DNA from: Lindgomyces ingoldianus
Taxonomy: Eukaryota > Ascomycota > Dothideomycetes > Pleosporales > Lindgomycetaceae
Direction of reading: 5' to 3'
NCBI RefSeq assembly: GCF_010093535.1
Contig: NW_022985175.1
Span: 310,001-374,000 of the forward strand
DNA: 64,000 nt
Part shown: piece by piece, positions 53,159-64,000 of the stretch
Position numbering within the stretch: position 1 is the first letter of the stretch
Layout of the letters: every line of letters begins with the position of its first letter
The notes under the pieces: generated by a model
The model's database searches: none
Seen by the model: only the letters and a program-made list of their open reading frames with translations
What the model was told of the DNA's origin: nothing
Position numbers and translations under genes: made by a program

Positions 53159-56100
53159 ATGGCAATGCCCCCGCAACCCCCCACAAACGGCAGCGGGAAT
53201 CCCGAGCTCGACATCCCCAAATTGCATGCACTCCCTTCAGAGCAGCAGGACCTGTACCTGCTGACCTTCACATCCGATCTTGCGCGCCATGTCGCCTCTC
53301 TCGACGCCGATGGAGCTTCTTCCCATCAAATCTACGTCAAGAAAGAGCTTTTCCAGATCATCACTCTGCCCTCCCCGGCGCCAACGAGGGTAATTCGCAA
53401 CAATTTGGGTAGAACCTTTGCGGCCATCTTCCAGAAGGGCGACCGAAAGCTCCTTTTCGAGTCCATCAACGAGCTGGTGGCCATCCTCAATGCCGCAGGA
53501 AAGAGCGACCGGGACGTCAAGGCCAAGCATGCCGCTGCCCATTGCTTGGGTACTGTCTTCGAGGCTGCAGGCGATAGCGCCATCGGCCTCTCCACCCTGG
53601 CTGCTGCGTCTCTGCTCCGTCTAGTCAAATTCGCGCAGAACCACGCCGGGCTTAGAGCGACCTTGTTCAAGGCTATTGGGAGACTCTTCAGGGGCGTTGG
53701 ACCTTCTGCCGATGAGGCCGTAGCAAGAGATGCGTGGAAGCAGTGTCGGGCCTTATGCGCAAATGACAAGTCATTGCTCGTTCAGGCGAACGCATGCTGG
53801 TGCCTGGAACAGCTTCTTCGAAACACCTCCTATTTTGACAATTCCAGCGATTTTGACAAGCTCTCAAACGCCATTTGGAAGACCATCGAAAGTGGCTCCC
53901 CAGTTGTTAGGCATGCGGCTGCGGCCTGTATCAGCGCTGCCCTGGTCAAAAACTACTCTGAGACAGCCCCCGTAGAAATACCTTTAGCCCGATCCAAGAC
54001 AATGAGAAAGAAGAGTAAGAAGCAGTCCCAAGTTGATGGTGATGAGGACACCATCGAGCGACCCGGATCACCTGCTCCGCAAAAGTCAAGCACAAAACTC
54101 TCCTTTACGATATCCACTCTATTGAAACAACTGTCTAATCACTTCTGCCGGCCCGCGACTGGCAATCGGGCAAGAGCTGGTATTGCAATCTGCTACATGA
54201 AGACCCTGAAAGGGCTAGGAGAACATGTCGTGGAGACAAAATACGCGGATATTGCGCGCCACCTTTTCATAGACCTCCTAAGCAACCCCAGCATTATCCA
54301 CAACCGCTACCGTACTCTGAGCGCAAGGAAGTATATCTCTGCGATTTTGGAACTCGTAGTCGGTCGGGAAATGCTTGGCGAGTCTGGTCAGCTCAATGCC
54401 GCCAAGTTCCTCGTCAACGACATTCTTAAAGATTATCCACAAGTCCTTAAGGAAAGACCTGAACCCACAAAGCAAACCTTGATTGGGGCACTGAGTGCGC
54501 TTTCGTCGTTGTTTCACAGCCTTGGATCTGCTACCAATGCCATCGCGGACACCTGTAGGGACGGTCTGTTGCAGGTTCTCCAACACCCAAGCTATACTGT
54601 CCAAGTCTACGCATCGTCATGCCTCCGGTCATTTGTTCTTGCTTGTCCTTTGCAATTGCTTCCATCCGTCACTATATGTATGAACAGCGTCAATCGCGAG
54701 CTTGGTTTGCTCGCAGGTCCGCGCCAGTCACCAAGACGATGTGTTGGCCTTGCCAATGGGCTTTCGGCTGTTTTGAGCACATCAACTGCTCAGCCCTTAC
54801 ACGGATCGGTCGATGTGAACTCTCGAGTCTTGTCGCAAGCAACATCGCTTCTAAAGTCGAGCGGAAACTCCGACCTACGGATATCATCCACTCAGATTCA
54901 AGTAGCCTGGATCCTCATTGGAGGTCTCATGACCTTGGGACCGAATTTTGTTAAGATACATCTCTCTCAACTTCTACTTCTTTGGAAGAACGCCCTTCCG
55001 AAGCCTTTAAACAAGGATAACATGGTTCAGCGGAACGTCTTGGAGCTAAGCTTCCTCGCACATGTCCGAGAATGTGCTTTGGGGTCTATACTGACATTTT
55101 TGGAATTCAACAGTAGATTGTTGACTTTGGATGTAACCAAGAGGCTAGCGGCAATGCTGCAGAACACTACCATGTTTCTGAATACGCTGCCAGCCAAAAA
55201 GACCACCGACGACATCTCCCAGCGGCTTTCACCCGCTCTTCAGCTCCATGATTTTGACCTCATGGTTAGGCGGAGAGTCCTCCAGTGTTACACCAAGTTG
55301 GTGAACCTTAACCCAGCGGGAAGCAGTGAAGTCCTACTCCAAACCAACCTTCTTCCGTTCGCAGTTGCGTCTTTCGCCGATCCTGATAACTATACTGCAA
55401 GTTCCTTAAGCACGGCCATTGCCAGTTCAGCAGGCACTTTTGACAGCATTTGGGAAGTCGCTGATAATCACGGCTTTGGTGTTACTGGACTGATCAGGGG
55501 CTTCGATATTAAACCATTGCCAGGAGAGCATTCCACCAATACCCGACATCATTGGGTCACAAGGAGGGGCGCAGAGGCTATGGTTGATCGCACCGTAAGT
55601 CCAGAAGTTGTTCCCTACTAGCGTGCAGTCATGGCTCACCTACAACAGCTTCTCTCCCCCATAGTTGGCGCCCTTGAGCATGATTCCATCTCTCTTTATA
55701 TTGGTAACACTAGCGATTTCGAGGACTTACCAGACCCGCCTGCAACGGAAGTTGTAAACGCAGCATTGCAGCTTTTCGCCATTGCCCTCCCTCTACAGAC
55801 TCCTAAAATTCAAGAAAGCATTTTAGAACAATTAACGTCGTTTCTGTCAGCAAACAACCTACAGCGAGACAGCTACCGAAAGGCTGCAATGATGGTCAAT
55901 ATAGCTTTCGCTTTGCTTGCCGCTTCCAAGGTGGCAGTAAAGGAGACAGGATCTGCCCCTGGAGATCTAAGAGGGTCGGCAGTGGAGAAGGTAATGCAAG
56001 AACTGCTACATGTAAGTAACTCCAAAACAAAAGTATTCAGTTGGCGAATATTAACCATTGATTGAGGTCTTCATCGTACTTCCTGACCCTTATGTGCGCA

Positions 56101-59100
56101 ACCTTGCAAGTGAGGCATTAGGTCGTCTTTGCAATAGTTCAGGGAACGCATTCACCTCCTCAGAAGTCAATTATTTAGTAGATCAAATTGTCGCGAACCG
56201 AGAACCAAACGCCCGGTCTGGATATGCTGTCGCTCTAGGCTGCATCCATTCACAATTAGGTGGCATGGCCGCCGGATATCATCTCAAGAACATTTTGGGG
56301 ATTCTGATGTCATTGAGCAATGATCCACACCCAGTTGTCCACTTTTGGGCTTTGGAGAGCCTCTCCAGAGTAGCGGACTCTGCCGGATTAACCTTCTCCA
56401 GTTATGTCACGAGCACACTAGGGATGTTAGCGCAGTTATATGCGGCAGACACACACAACGACCAGTCCGCTTCTCTAGCTTCATCAAATCTCGAAGTCGA
56501 TCTCCCTTCCCCTGCCGTCGTCGCTCGATGCATAGACAGTACTATCAACGTTCTCGGCCCTGATCTCCAGGATATGACAAAGGCGCGAGACATGATCATG
56601 ACTTTGGTCGGTCTATTCAAAACAGAGGCCGAGGAGCTAGTTTTGTTAGAAAGTCTTCGATGCCAGGAACACCTCTCGCTGTATGCTCCTGGCTCTATGG
56701 AGTTCACTGTCTATGTGAAGCAGCTACAGCAGGCTTTGGACAGTAACTCGGCACAGATAAGGGACATGGCCGTTGATGGGCTTCACAATTTGATGCGACG
56801 TAATACAGATGAAGTGCTCCGAACGGCGGATCCGGGGCTTGAGGATCAGTTGTGGCTTGTCCTTGACAAGGATGCTCAGCACGAAGTCGTCCGGAACATA
56901 ATTTGGAATTGGCTCCAACAAACAGGTCTAACAGATACAGTAGCGTGGGTACAGAGATGCCAGACAATACTCACAAGAACAAAGCGAGTACCAGAGGCAG
57001 AAGGAGCGGCAGAGGCGAACTCCAAGATCGGTGTTCCAGATTTACAAGATGAAGAGGTTGCCGGATTTGCCGCAACCTCTAATACTGCTGGCGACGACGC
57101 TGGTGGACCCACTCAGACCAGTCAGGAGTTACTAAAGTGGCAAGTGCGTACATTTGCAATGGATTGCTTGAGCGAACTTCTTGCCCTCGTTAGCAGAGAG
57201 GCGATATCGAGAGAGAGCTCACCATCCGCCATGGCAATGCAGCAAAGGATTGCCGATGTTGTTCGTATCTCCTTTTCCGCCTCAACTGCTGGCGTAGTCC
57301 AATTGCGGATACGCGGTTTAAAGATAATCGACCAAGTCCTTAAGGTAAGCATCTACCAATGCATTATTTAGAATCGGTGTAGCTTGCTAAGGTGTCTTTA
57401 TCCCGTAGTTGTTCGGAAAAACGCCAGATCCCGACTTCGCAGAAGTTACACTCTTGGAGCAGTACCAGGCACAGATTGGATCTGCACTTACCCCGGCCTT
57501 CGCGGCAGATTCTTCGCCAGAGCTAGCAGCAGAGGCAGTAAATGTATGCGCCACATTCATTGCCACTGGTATTGTGACCGATGTTGACCGGATGGGTCGA
57601 ATTCTCAAACTGCTCGTATCAGCGCTCGAAAACTTCTCAAGTACGTTGAAGCTCATTGAATTTTTTTATTTTAAAATCCGGTGCTGACATCACCGCAGGC
57701 GATTCCGAGACGGCAGCAATCGGGGACCTCAGGGGTCTCAGTTCAAATGCCCAGATCATGGTCAAAATGGCAGTTTTTTCTGCCTGGGCAGAACTTCAGA
57801 TAGCCAGTGCCGAGCAAACATATCTTGTCGACGTTTTAAAGCCCCATATCGCGAGGTTAACTCCTCTTTGGCTCTCCTCTTTACGCGAATACGCGCGCCT
57901 AAGATTTGAGCCAGACATATCTTCAATGGGTTCGGCATCCCTATCTGGAAGTCTCGACACCATCTATGCAGCCTTGAATCGGGAGACGTTGCTCAAGGTA
58001 TGCAATTCCCACTAGGTCTCCACGAATCCAACTAATATCCACAGTTCTATCAAGAATCATGGCTGAATCTTGTAGACGCCATTGCAAGTCTCATTGATGA
58101 GGATAGTGAATTCGTCTTCGATGCATTAGATGGTAGAACCGAGCCGTCAGCCCCCACCACAAATGGCAAGCCAAGCGACATCAACTATCGCGATGAGCCT
58201 GTCGCATTCTTTTTCGTCTTGTTTGGTCTGGCATTTGAGGCTTTAGCTGGGCGACCTGGAGACTTGCAGGCTTCTAAGGAACAGATTCTCGAGATTTTGC
58301 AAGCTCTGAAGAAAATCTTGCGTCCAGCAGTTTCAGGACATGCGATTTATCAAGGGGTTGTATTTTCAGAAGCTATGGACATGCTTGATCGGCTCGTCTT
58401 GACAGAAGGGCTGAGCGTTCAGGCGGTGATCGTCGATATCGCCCGAAATCTTTGTTTGGGACATCCATCAGCCCGGAGAAGTCAAGGGTATTACTCTTTA
58501 CCCTTCTACGTACATAGTTACTGATAACTTTACAGTGCAACGCCTGCAGATGAGAATCTCTCCGAAGATATAGACCAGCTTTTCGAATTAACAAAGATCA
58601 TCGTCTTGGTGCTAGCAGGGCTAGTGCCTAGCTTGGATGGCTCACAAACCGGAGGTGCGCATGAGTCCTTTCAATCAAGTCCCCTGCTAACGGTCGCTCC
58701 TCAGCCCGATACGAGCTCAATGAAGAGGCAGTTACACTTCTAAACACGGCGTTATCCTCCCTTGTGGATGCTTCTGAAGTATTCCCCTCCATCATTAAAA
58801 CTGACCTTCACGCATGCATCCTCCACATATTCACAACTATACTTGGAACTGGGGTTTGCCAAGCAACGGTTGTACCCCAATCCCTCCCTATCTTAAAACG
58901 CTTCGTCACTAGTCTAGCCTTGCATTCTCATACGGGTTCGGATACTTCCACTCAGCTCCGAGCGACCCTTGCAAGATTCCTCGCAATTCTCAAGCATGCT
59001 CAACAAAGAGAAACAGAAGCCGCTCTTCCGTGCGAGAAGAACACCATTCTGGCCACCACTCTTCTCCTCAGCTCCACAGGACCCGCTTTTGACCCCGGCG

Positions 59101-59639
59101 ACCCGCTTCTCAAGCAATTTGTTGACGAGTTAATCGACTGCTTAGGCAATCGCATGACTAGTAAAGTAGCAGCTGGATGCTGCCGCTCATTGCTCCTCAT
59201 CCCGAAGAAAGGGCCTGCAGAAACCTCATTGGCATCGCAGCTATTTCCACAGATCCTTTCTTTCCTCGCGAACCCCTCTGACGTCGAGGGGTTAGATGAC
59301 AGTCGCACCACTTTAGCGCACACAATTGTGTTGCTAGTTCCTACCCTCGACACCGCGGAACAAAGACAGATAGCAGTTAGACTTGTCATCCCGGCGCTTC
59401 TATCACGAGCAAGCAATGAACCCAAAGCAACCATCGAGACTGCTACAAGGCTGCTTGAACTAGCGGGTGCGGATCAAGCGGCTTTTCGAAGTGTCGTTTC
59501 TGGGTTAAATGCAGAGCAAAGAAGCTTTATGGAAAGCGTACTTAAGTCTGGAAGTGTGGGGGCACAAGCGAAGAGGAATGAACAGAGAGAAGAGGTTGGA
59601 GAACCAAGTATTGCATTGAAGATGGATTTTGGCAGTTGA
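53159..59639 (+). CDS. LAA1: Giant HEAT-repeat protein, AP-1 accessory factor Laa1/HEATR5
   Basis: Laa1/HEATR5 proteins assist AP-1 clathrin adaptors in trans-Golgi to endosome traffic. There are eight exons: 53,159-55,594, 55,649-56,011, 56,067-57,344, 57,409-57,640, 57,699-57,997, 58,045-58,487, 58,536-58,654 and 58,705-59,639. The introns are 47-64 nt and the protein has 2,034 residues, with every phase consistent. The N-terminal part has VKKELFQIITLPSPAPTRVIRNNLG and DVKAKHAAAHCLGTVFEAAGD. The middle has RNLASEALGRLCNSSGNAFTSSEVNYL and REPNARSGYAVALGCIHSQLGGMAAGYHL, which are hallmark blocks. HEAT-like helices run throughout. Intron 1 uses GTAAGT and an AACAG acceptor at 55,648. Intron 2 ends in GAG, a weak acceptor. 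It is among the largest proteins in the window. Confidence 0.9.
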
Positions 59640-60616
59640 GGAAAGATGAAAACACATCGATCATGAGGCAATGTCTCTACCGAAGAGAACTAAGCTTGCT
59701 TTTTTCTCCAATGCTATAACACATTGCCATCCTTCATGCTGGTGAACTTTTCAATAGGCATCATCCGCTCACATACTCTGCGACCATCCACCTGGGATTG
59801 AAACAAGCCATACATATCTCAACCAGTCCAATCTCTATTTATGCACTTCATCTCCCTTCTGACTACATAATCTACCTTGGAGAACGGCAGCCAAGTATAG
59901 CCAGTATATTATATCAATACTGCTTCGCTCGCAGGCTCGCTACGCAATAAAGCGGGAGTTGAGAGACTTCAATTCATTCATGATCCTGAATAGGGGGCGC
60001 GTAGATGACGATTTCTAGGTCAAAACTTTGATATTTGCCTATATTTGCGCTTCATGGTTCTATTACACCCCAAGTTTACTCTTTCGATGCGCTATGTACG
60101 AATTCACAGCTATGGGACACTTCAAAAAAGGATGCATCTTAACGCACTCGAGATTTCGCTCAACATGATGCGATCAGAGTTCCGTAAGACCGGGAGCTTT
60201 TAGTACCGTGATTACAGAGATTTCCATGTCCCGAGCCTACACCCCCAATCGCTCCCTTACCGTGTGGTGGTTTTGAAACAGTTCTCCTAAATATGGGTAC
60301 CACGCACCGACTCCATTATTCCTTCAGATACTGACCATCTGAAGAGTAGAGAATAATTGAAGGGTATCAGAGGGTCAGCTATCGACTTATCAGACCACTG
60401 GAACTTTTCGGTAGTGTTGGCTCTCCAAAATACGCGCTCAGGTAACTAGCAAAAGTATCCAGCTACAGACTCAGACGGGAGCCTCAGTAAGTGACCGAAA
60501 TCCAACACACACACCCAAGCTAATGTGCCCGAAACATATGCTTACAGCGTAAGGAAAAGCAATTTTTCACAAATCTCCACTCATTAGCATCCACTGCGCG
60601 GGTCTTGCCGCCCGCG
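59640..60616. other. Convergent intergenic region
   Basis: About 980 bases between the stops of LAA1 and the DUF1996 gene. No gene or repeat is supported. Confidence 0.5.
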
Positions 60617-61753
60617 TTATTGCACCTTCATGCCACCGGGAAGCTCCGCCAGCCAACCCTCCAAATTCTCGTTAACATCTACCTTCTTAGAGCACTGGTT
60701 CCCCTTTTGTATTGTCTGCGTTGTACCCACAGGACAATTTATGTTGTTCTGCAGGAGGTCACTGTTACATTTGGAGCCTGCATCCATGGCCTTTTGCAGA
60801 GCATCACCTTTCCAACCGAAGACGTAATCGCCGTGAACTCCATAGCCAGTTGGATCGCCAAATGACCAAACAAATGGCTGAGAGCCATCTACGGGCCATA
60901 AAGCTTGATCATTGAACGGCGTGGTGTCCCAAATTGTCTCATAGAAAACTTGAGGAACTGTGACAGGATGAGTACTTGGGCACTTTCCGCCAGCTGTTGT
61001 GTTAATTAGTATCGTGATTGTGCTTTGGGGTTGCTTGTACTTACACGGATATGCAACATGATCCTGATGGCTGGGGCTATCCAAGTTCTTGCCATCCCAG
61101 CAGGTTGGAAATCGGATACTAACCATGATCCCCACTTTGCATGGCTTCGTCGGAAAGTTTGTGGTCTCACCGCCTCGTGTCGAGCCAGTTTGTAGACACG
61201 TGTACGTGAGCATGGGATACTTTTTAATCTGAGCCGCAGTCCTGAAAGTTGGGTCTCCGACTGTCATGCGGAACCCTGGCTTAAAAGCAGTGACCTTGCC
61301 ACTGTTTGGCCCAAGGTAGTAGACAGTTTGTCCGCCGTTGGCTGCAGTGTACCCGAGTGGATTACCCTTGGTCGCAAGTTGTTTGAAGGTACCGTTTCTG
61401 GCACGGAAGAATAGCGTAGCCGTCCAGTAGTTGGAAAAGTCGTCGGCTGGTGTGCAGGTCGTGCATGTTGCGGTGCTGGGAATGTCATGGGTGTCGGGAT
61501 TCATGCTGACATTGAAGGCATTCCCTCCAACGACCTGGTGAAGATGCGGGGACGGATTTATGCCAGGATTAACCAAGCTGGACGAAGGCGAAGTATTAGA
61601 GAACTAGAACTCAGACGAAAATATGAACTCCAGGATAACTTACGGATCGAGACGCTCGACAACGAGTTGTGAGCAGGAGAACCTCAGGATAGCCCCCGCA
61701 TCCACGACGAACGGAATGCCAGTAACAGCTGCAAGAAGAGCAGCCCAGTGCAT
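60617..61753 (-). CDS. Secreted DUF1996 protein
   Basis: DUF1996 proteins are extracellular fungal proteins of unknown role, often attached to WSC domains or cell wall. The exons are 61,753-61,644, 61,577-61,045 and 60,993-60,617, with introns of 66 and 51 nt, 339 residues. A signal peptide (MHWAALLAAVTGIPFVVDA) leads into LRFSCSQLVVERLDPLVNPG and SPHLHQVVGGNAFN, the defining start of the domain, then TCTTCTPADDFSNYWTATLFFRA and IRFPTCWDGKNLDSPSHQDHVAYPSGGKCPSTHPV. The second intron is 51 nt, in frame and stop-free, so an unspliced reading inserts CKYKQPQSTITILINTT. The protein ends soon after the domain. No WSC domain or GPI signal is seen. Confidence 0.88.
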
Positions 61754-64000
61754 ATTCGAAGTGGAGAGCTTTAGTAACTAATAGAAGTAGTGTCTTGACG
61801 GTGCAAATGGTTTTTGACTCCTGGTTTTGACTTCATATTGCCATAGCCGGGAACTTGTGGAGCTATATCATAGCTCGGCCTAGATAGATGTAGCGTACGC
61901 ACGCGAAAACACGCCAAATACCGACCTGTCGGCATTTTGAATCGCAATATTCGTATAGATTGCTTCCTACATACCAAAAGCCGGTTTGGTGCCACGAGGG
62001 CGAATCAGTGATAGCCTGTGTAAGTGCCGATGGCTCCTCGGGTATAGTAGAGCATATATATATATACGCCTACATCTCAACACCTGGTCGCCAAACCGAT
62101 GTTCTGAAGTTATCCAGCTGTACACAATCCAGGTTTAGGAACAATGCTGCAAGTTCCAGCAGTTGGTCTATTTCACTAATAGCAGCAATAGCCGCGAGTT
62201 ACTTGTGCAAAACAAAAAAAAACTTCAGGATTATTGCTAAACATTACGGCAGGGATCCACATTGGAGAGATAGTGCTTCGATCAAAGGTTAAACTTTTCG
62301 CAAGTTTAACTCAAGTTCCCAAAATTACACTAATCGTGCAGAGTATAGTTGCAGAGTATCTAGCTTAAAAATAAAAAACGGGTGAAACAAATTTATTATG
62401 TATATTAGAGAGTATACAGCCTATGCTAAATTTATTGCGTATGTTGTGCTAGTACGACCGACGTTAACATATATTTCTATATTGTGTGTTAGGGCTGTGG
62501 ATAATAGAATACATCGTTAATAGAGTGAATGAAAAAGAGGAGGCAAGAAGCGTACTTACAGGGAGCTTGAGAATAGGTTGTTATAAAAGGAATCGCAATC
62601 ACAGATGTTTTGGAAGAAGGACTCCCGTCAGTAAACGCGCGTTGTTCGGAGACAGTGCAATGAAAGGTATAGGTAACGCACGAAGTGTGAGAAATGAAAT
62701 CATTTGTTTTGATGTACACGGTTTCTAACTAATGGCAGTAGCAGTAGGTATTTAAGGCTATGAGATGCTACAATACCACTCTGATAGAGACTACATCTGC
62801 TTAGAGGGACTAGAAGCCCAATCAAGAGTTACATCGTGGGTGGTTGCGTCGGAGGGATTTAGAAGATTGGTGGTAATTCTAATAATATTTGCTACGTTAT
62901 TTATGTCCTCCAAAGTTACTGCTCCGCCTTTTTAGTCCACTCAAGCTCGCTTAGCAGACATTCATTTCTATGAAAAATGTAGGGCTCGGATCAGAGACCA
63001 CTAGGAGACACGGTTCCAACTTACCGAAGAAGAACTATTCTAAACGTTCTTTTCAAAACCCCAGCCTTAATATCGCCGAGGACACTGATTGGGGCAGCAA
63101 CCTCGCCGAGACCAAACTCTTCCGTAGATGCGGTGTAGGTGTAATTGGGATTATATGCCCTAGACTCGATCTAGTGGAACAGCATGCTTTTAACCATTAT
63201 CTTTGAGTCGATGGTCTCTCCAGTTCAGTACACGCGTGCCGTACCGAAAACGGCCTGGTTGAAGTCATGCTTGTTTCCGAAGAACGCATCGGAGGGACTA
63301 GTGGACAGGAATCCTCTTCTAGTAGGATGGAAAGGATATTGTAAACTAACCTCATGCTTGCATCGTGTTCCGGAACCCTAAGGCGGCTGAGGTGGCCGCT
63401 ATTGGAACAATGGCTGGCAATAGTATTGGAAGCTCAAACCTATGCAACCAATATCTCCAAAGGCACTTACAAGGTGAAATATGGAGCATTGAGTTCTGGG
63501 TTGAGAATTACGGCTCACTCCCACATAATACCTGCTAGCATCTGGTTTAACAGGGTGTAGTACGTTTAACACATTTCACAATGGCACATTCAAGTGAGCC
63601 GTATATTCGCAGAGATACGCCGGCCCTTATGGCTACTAGGGTTACAGATTTCGACTGTAGTAAGTTTAAAATAGAAATTCTTGGAGGAATAGTTGCCTGT
63701 TAGCTAGAGCTAGGTTAGTACGGGTTTAGTTAGGGATTTGTAGCACTGTTAGATGTGTTCTTATAGCCAACAGGCTTAGACATTTGTAGCACCTCCATAG
63801 TAGTTTAAAAGCGTGTGCTATCCTACTTAAAGCTTCTTTAATCCTGTTTTTCTTAATCTCTACTAAGGTAAGCATTTTCAACTTCGTCTAAGCTAGCTGT
63901 TTGAGGTATACTTGTTAAACCAGGGGTTTAGTCTTATCTCTTGTATTCTATAAGGCTAGCATACGTTGCTTAGAGAAATTAAAATCTTTGCTGTTACTAT
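61754..64000. other. AT-rich region at the right edge, no supported gene
   Basis: No convincing coding frame. An ATATATAT tract lies at about 62,057-62,068. A 9-bp perfect inverted repeat (GTTAAACTT, 5-nt spacer) lies at 62,288-62,310. From about 63,650 the sequence turns AT-rich with many TAG, CTAG and TTAA words, resembling the hypermutated core of the transposon nest. It may be the edge of another repeat. Confidence 0.5.

Noticed and set aside
55595..55648. An apparent premature TAG at 55,619 in LAA1, or a 27-nt ultra-short intron (GTAAGT...CTACTAG)
   Set aside because: A normal 54-nt intron ending at the AACAG acceptor (55,648) keeps phase 0 and joins VDRT to LLSPIVGALEHD, so neither a stop nor a 27-nt intron is needed.
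62288..62310. A 9-bp perfect inverted repeat as a transposon terminus or terminator
   Set aside because: It is short, in AT-rich DNA, and has no partner, duplication or adjoining gene end. Chance is a sufficient explanation.

Overview
The window is nuclear DNA of a filamentous ascomycete (Pezizomycotina). The genes have short GT-AG introns of about 42-105 nt, often with recognisable branch sites. The gene set is fungal (TSC2, MSO1, GYP7, LAA1, CSE1, PET100, DUF7730 and DUF2011 families), and one transposon nest carries RIP-like C-to-T hypermutation. I cannot name class or genus from sequence alone.

Layout. (1) 1-4.6 kb: the 5' end of a cytochrome P450 (minus strand, runs off the window), a small secreted protein, and the 5' part of a type-B carboxylesterase. 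(2) 4,615-15,441: a 10.8-kb transposon nest inside that esterase. A hAT-family DNA transposon has a 20-bp terminal inverted repeat, an 8-bp target duplication and a decayed transposase on the plus strand. A 7.68-kb Ty3/gypsy-type LTR retrotransposon (minus strand, 595/596-bp LTRs, 5-bp target duplication) sits inside it. Both are riddled with C-to-T/G-to-A changes. (3) 15,442-16,056: the 3' end of the esterase resumes in the same frame. (4) 16.1-19.6 kb: a divergent pair for reductive pyrimidine catabolism, beta-ureidopropionase (PYD3) and dihydropyrimidinase (PYD2, with a 1-nt frameshift), sharing a promoter with three GATA-type sites. (5) 19.6-32.2 kb: a gene-poor stretch, a DUF7730 protein, a DUF2011 protein, two unrecognised proteins, a GYP7-type Rab GAP and an MSO1 homologue. 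(6) 32.2-39.4 kb: mostly non-coding, with the decayed remains of a multi-domain AAA+ ATPase and a second DUF7730 gene. (7) 39.4-59.6 kb: a dense housekeeping block of TSC2, CSE1, a CCDC90/DUF1640 mitochondrial protein, a peroxisomal enoyl-CoA isomerase with a PTS1-like end, PET100, a TACO1/YebC-family protein (DPC29) and the very large HEAT-repeat protein LAA1. (8) 60.6-64 kb: a secreted DUF1996 protein, then AT-rich DNA with no supported gene.

The housekeeping genes touch vesicle traffic (MSO1, GYP7, LAA1), nuclear transport (CSE1), TOR signalling (TSC2), and mitochondrial and peroxisomal function (PET100, DPC29, CCDC90 family, ECI1). They do not form one pathway. Four divergent pairs share a promoter: PYD3/PYD2, TSC2/CSE1, ECI1/PET100 and DPC29/LAA1.

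The most notable observations are the exactly bounded nested insertion in a gene, the polarity of hypermutation across the LTR pair (outer ends spared, inner ends mutated), the mutation context (a pyrimidine 5' of nearly every mutated C, by hand count), and a frame-breaking cassette with an in-frame stop inside GYP7. Exon joints were placed by hand from splice signals, conserved motifs and reading-phase arithmetic. No alignment or database search was run.
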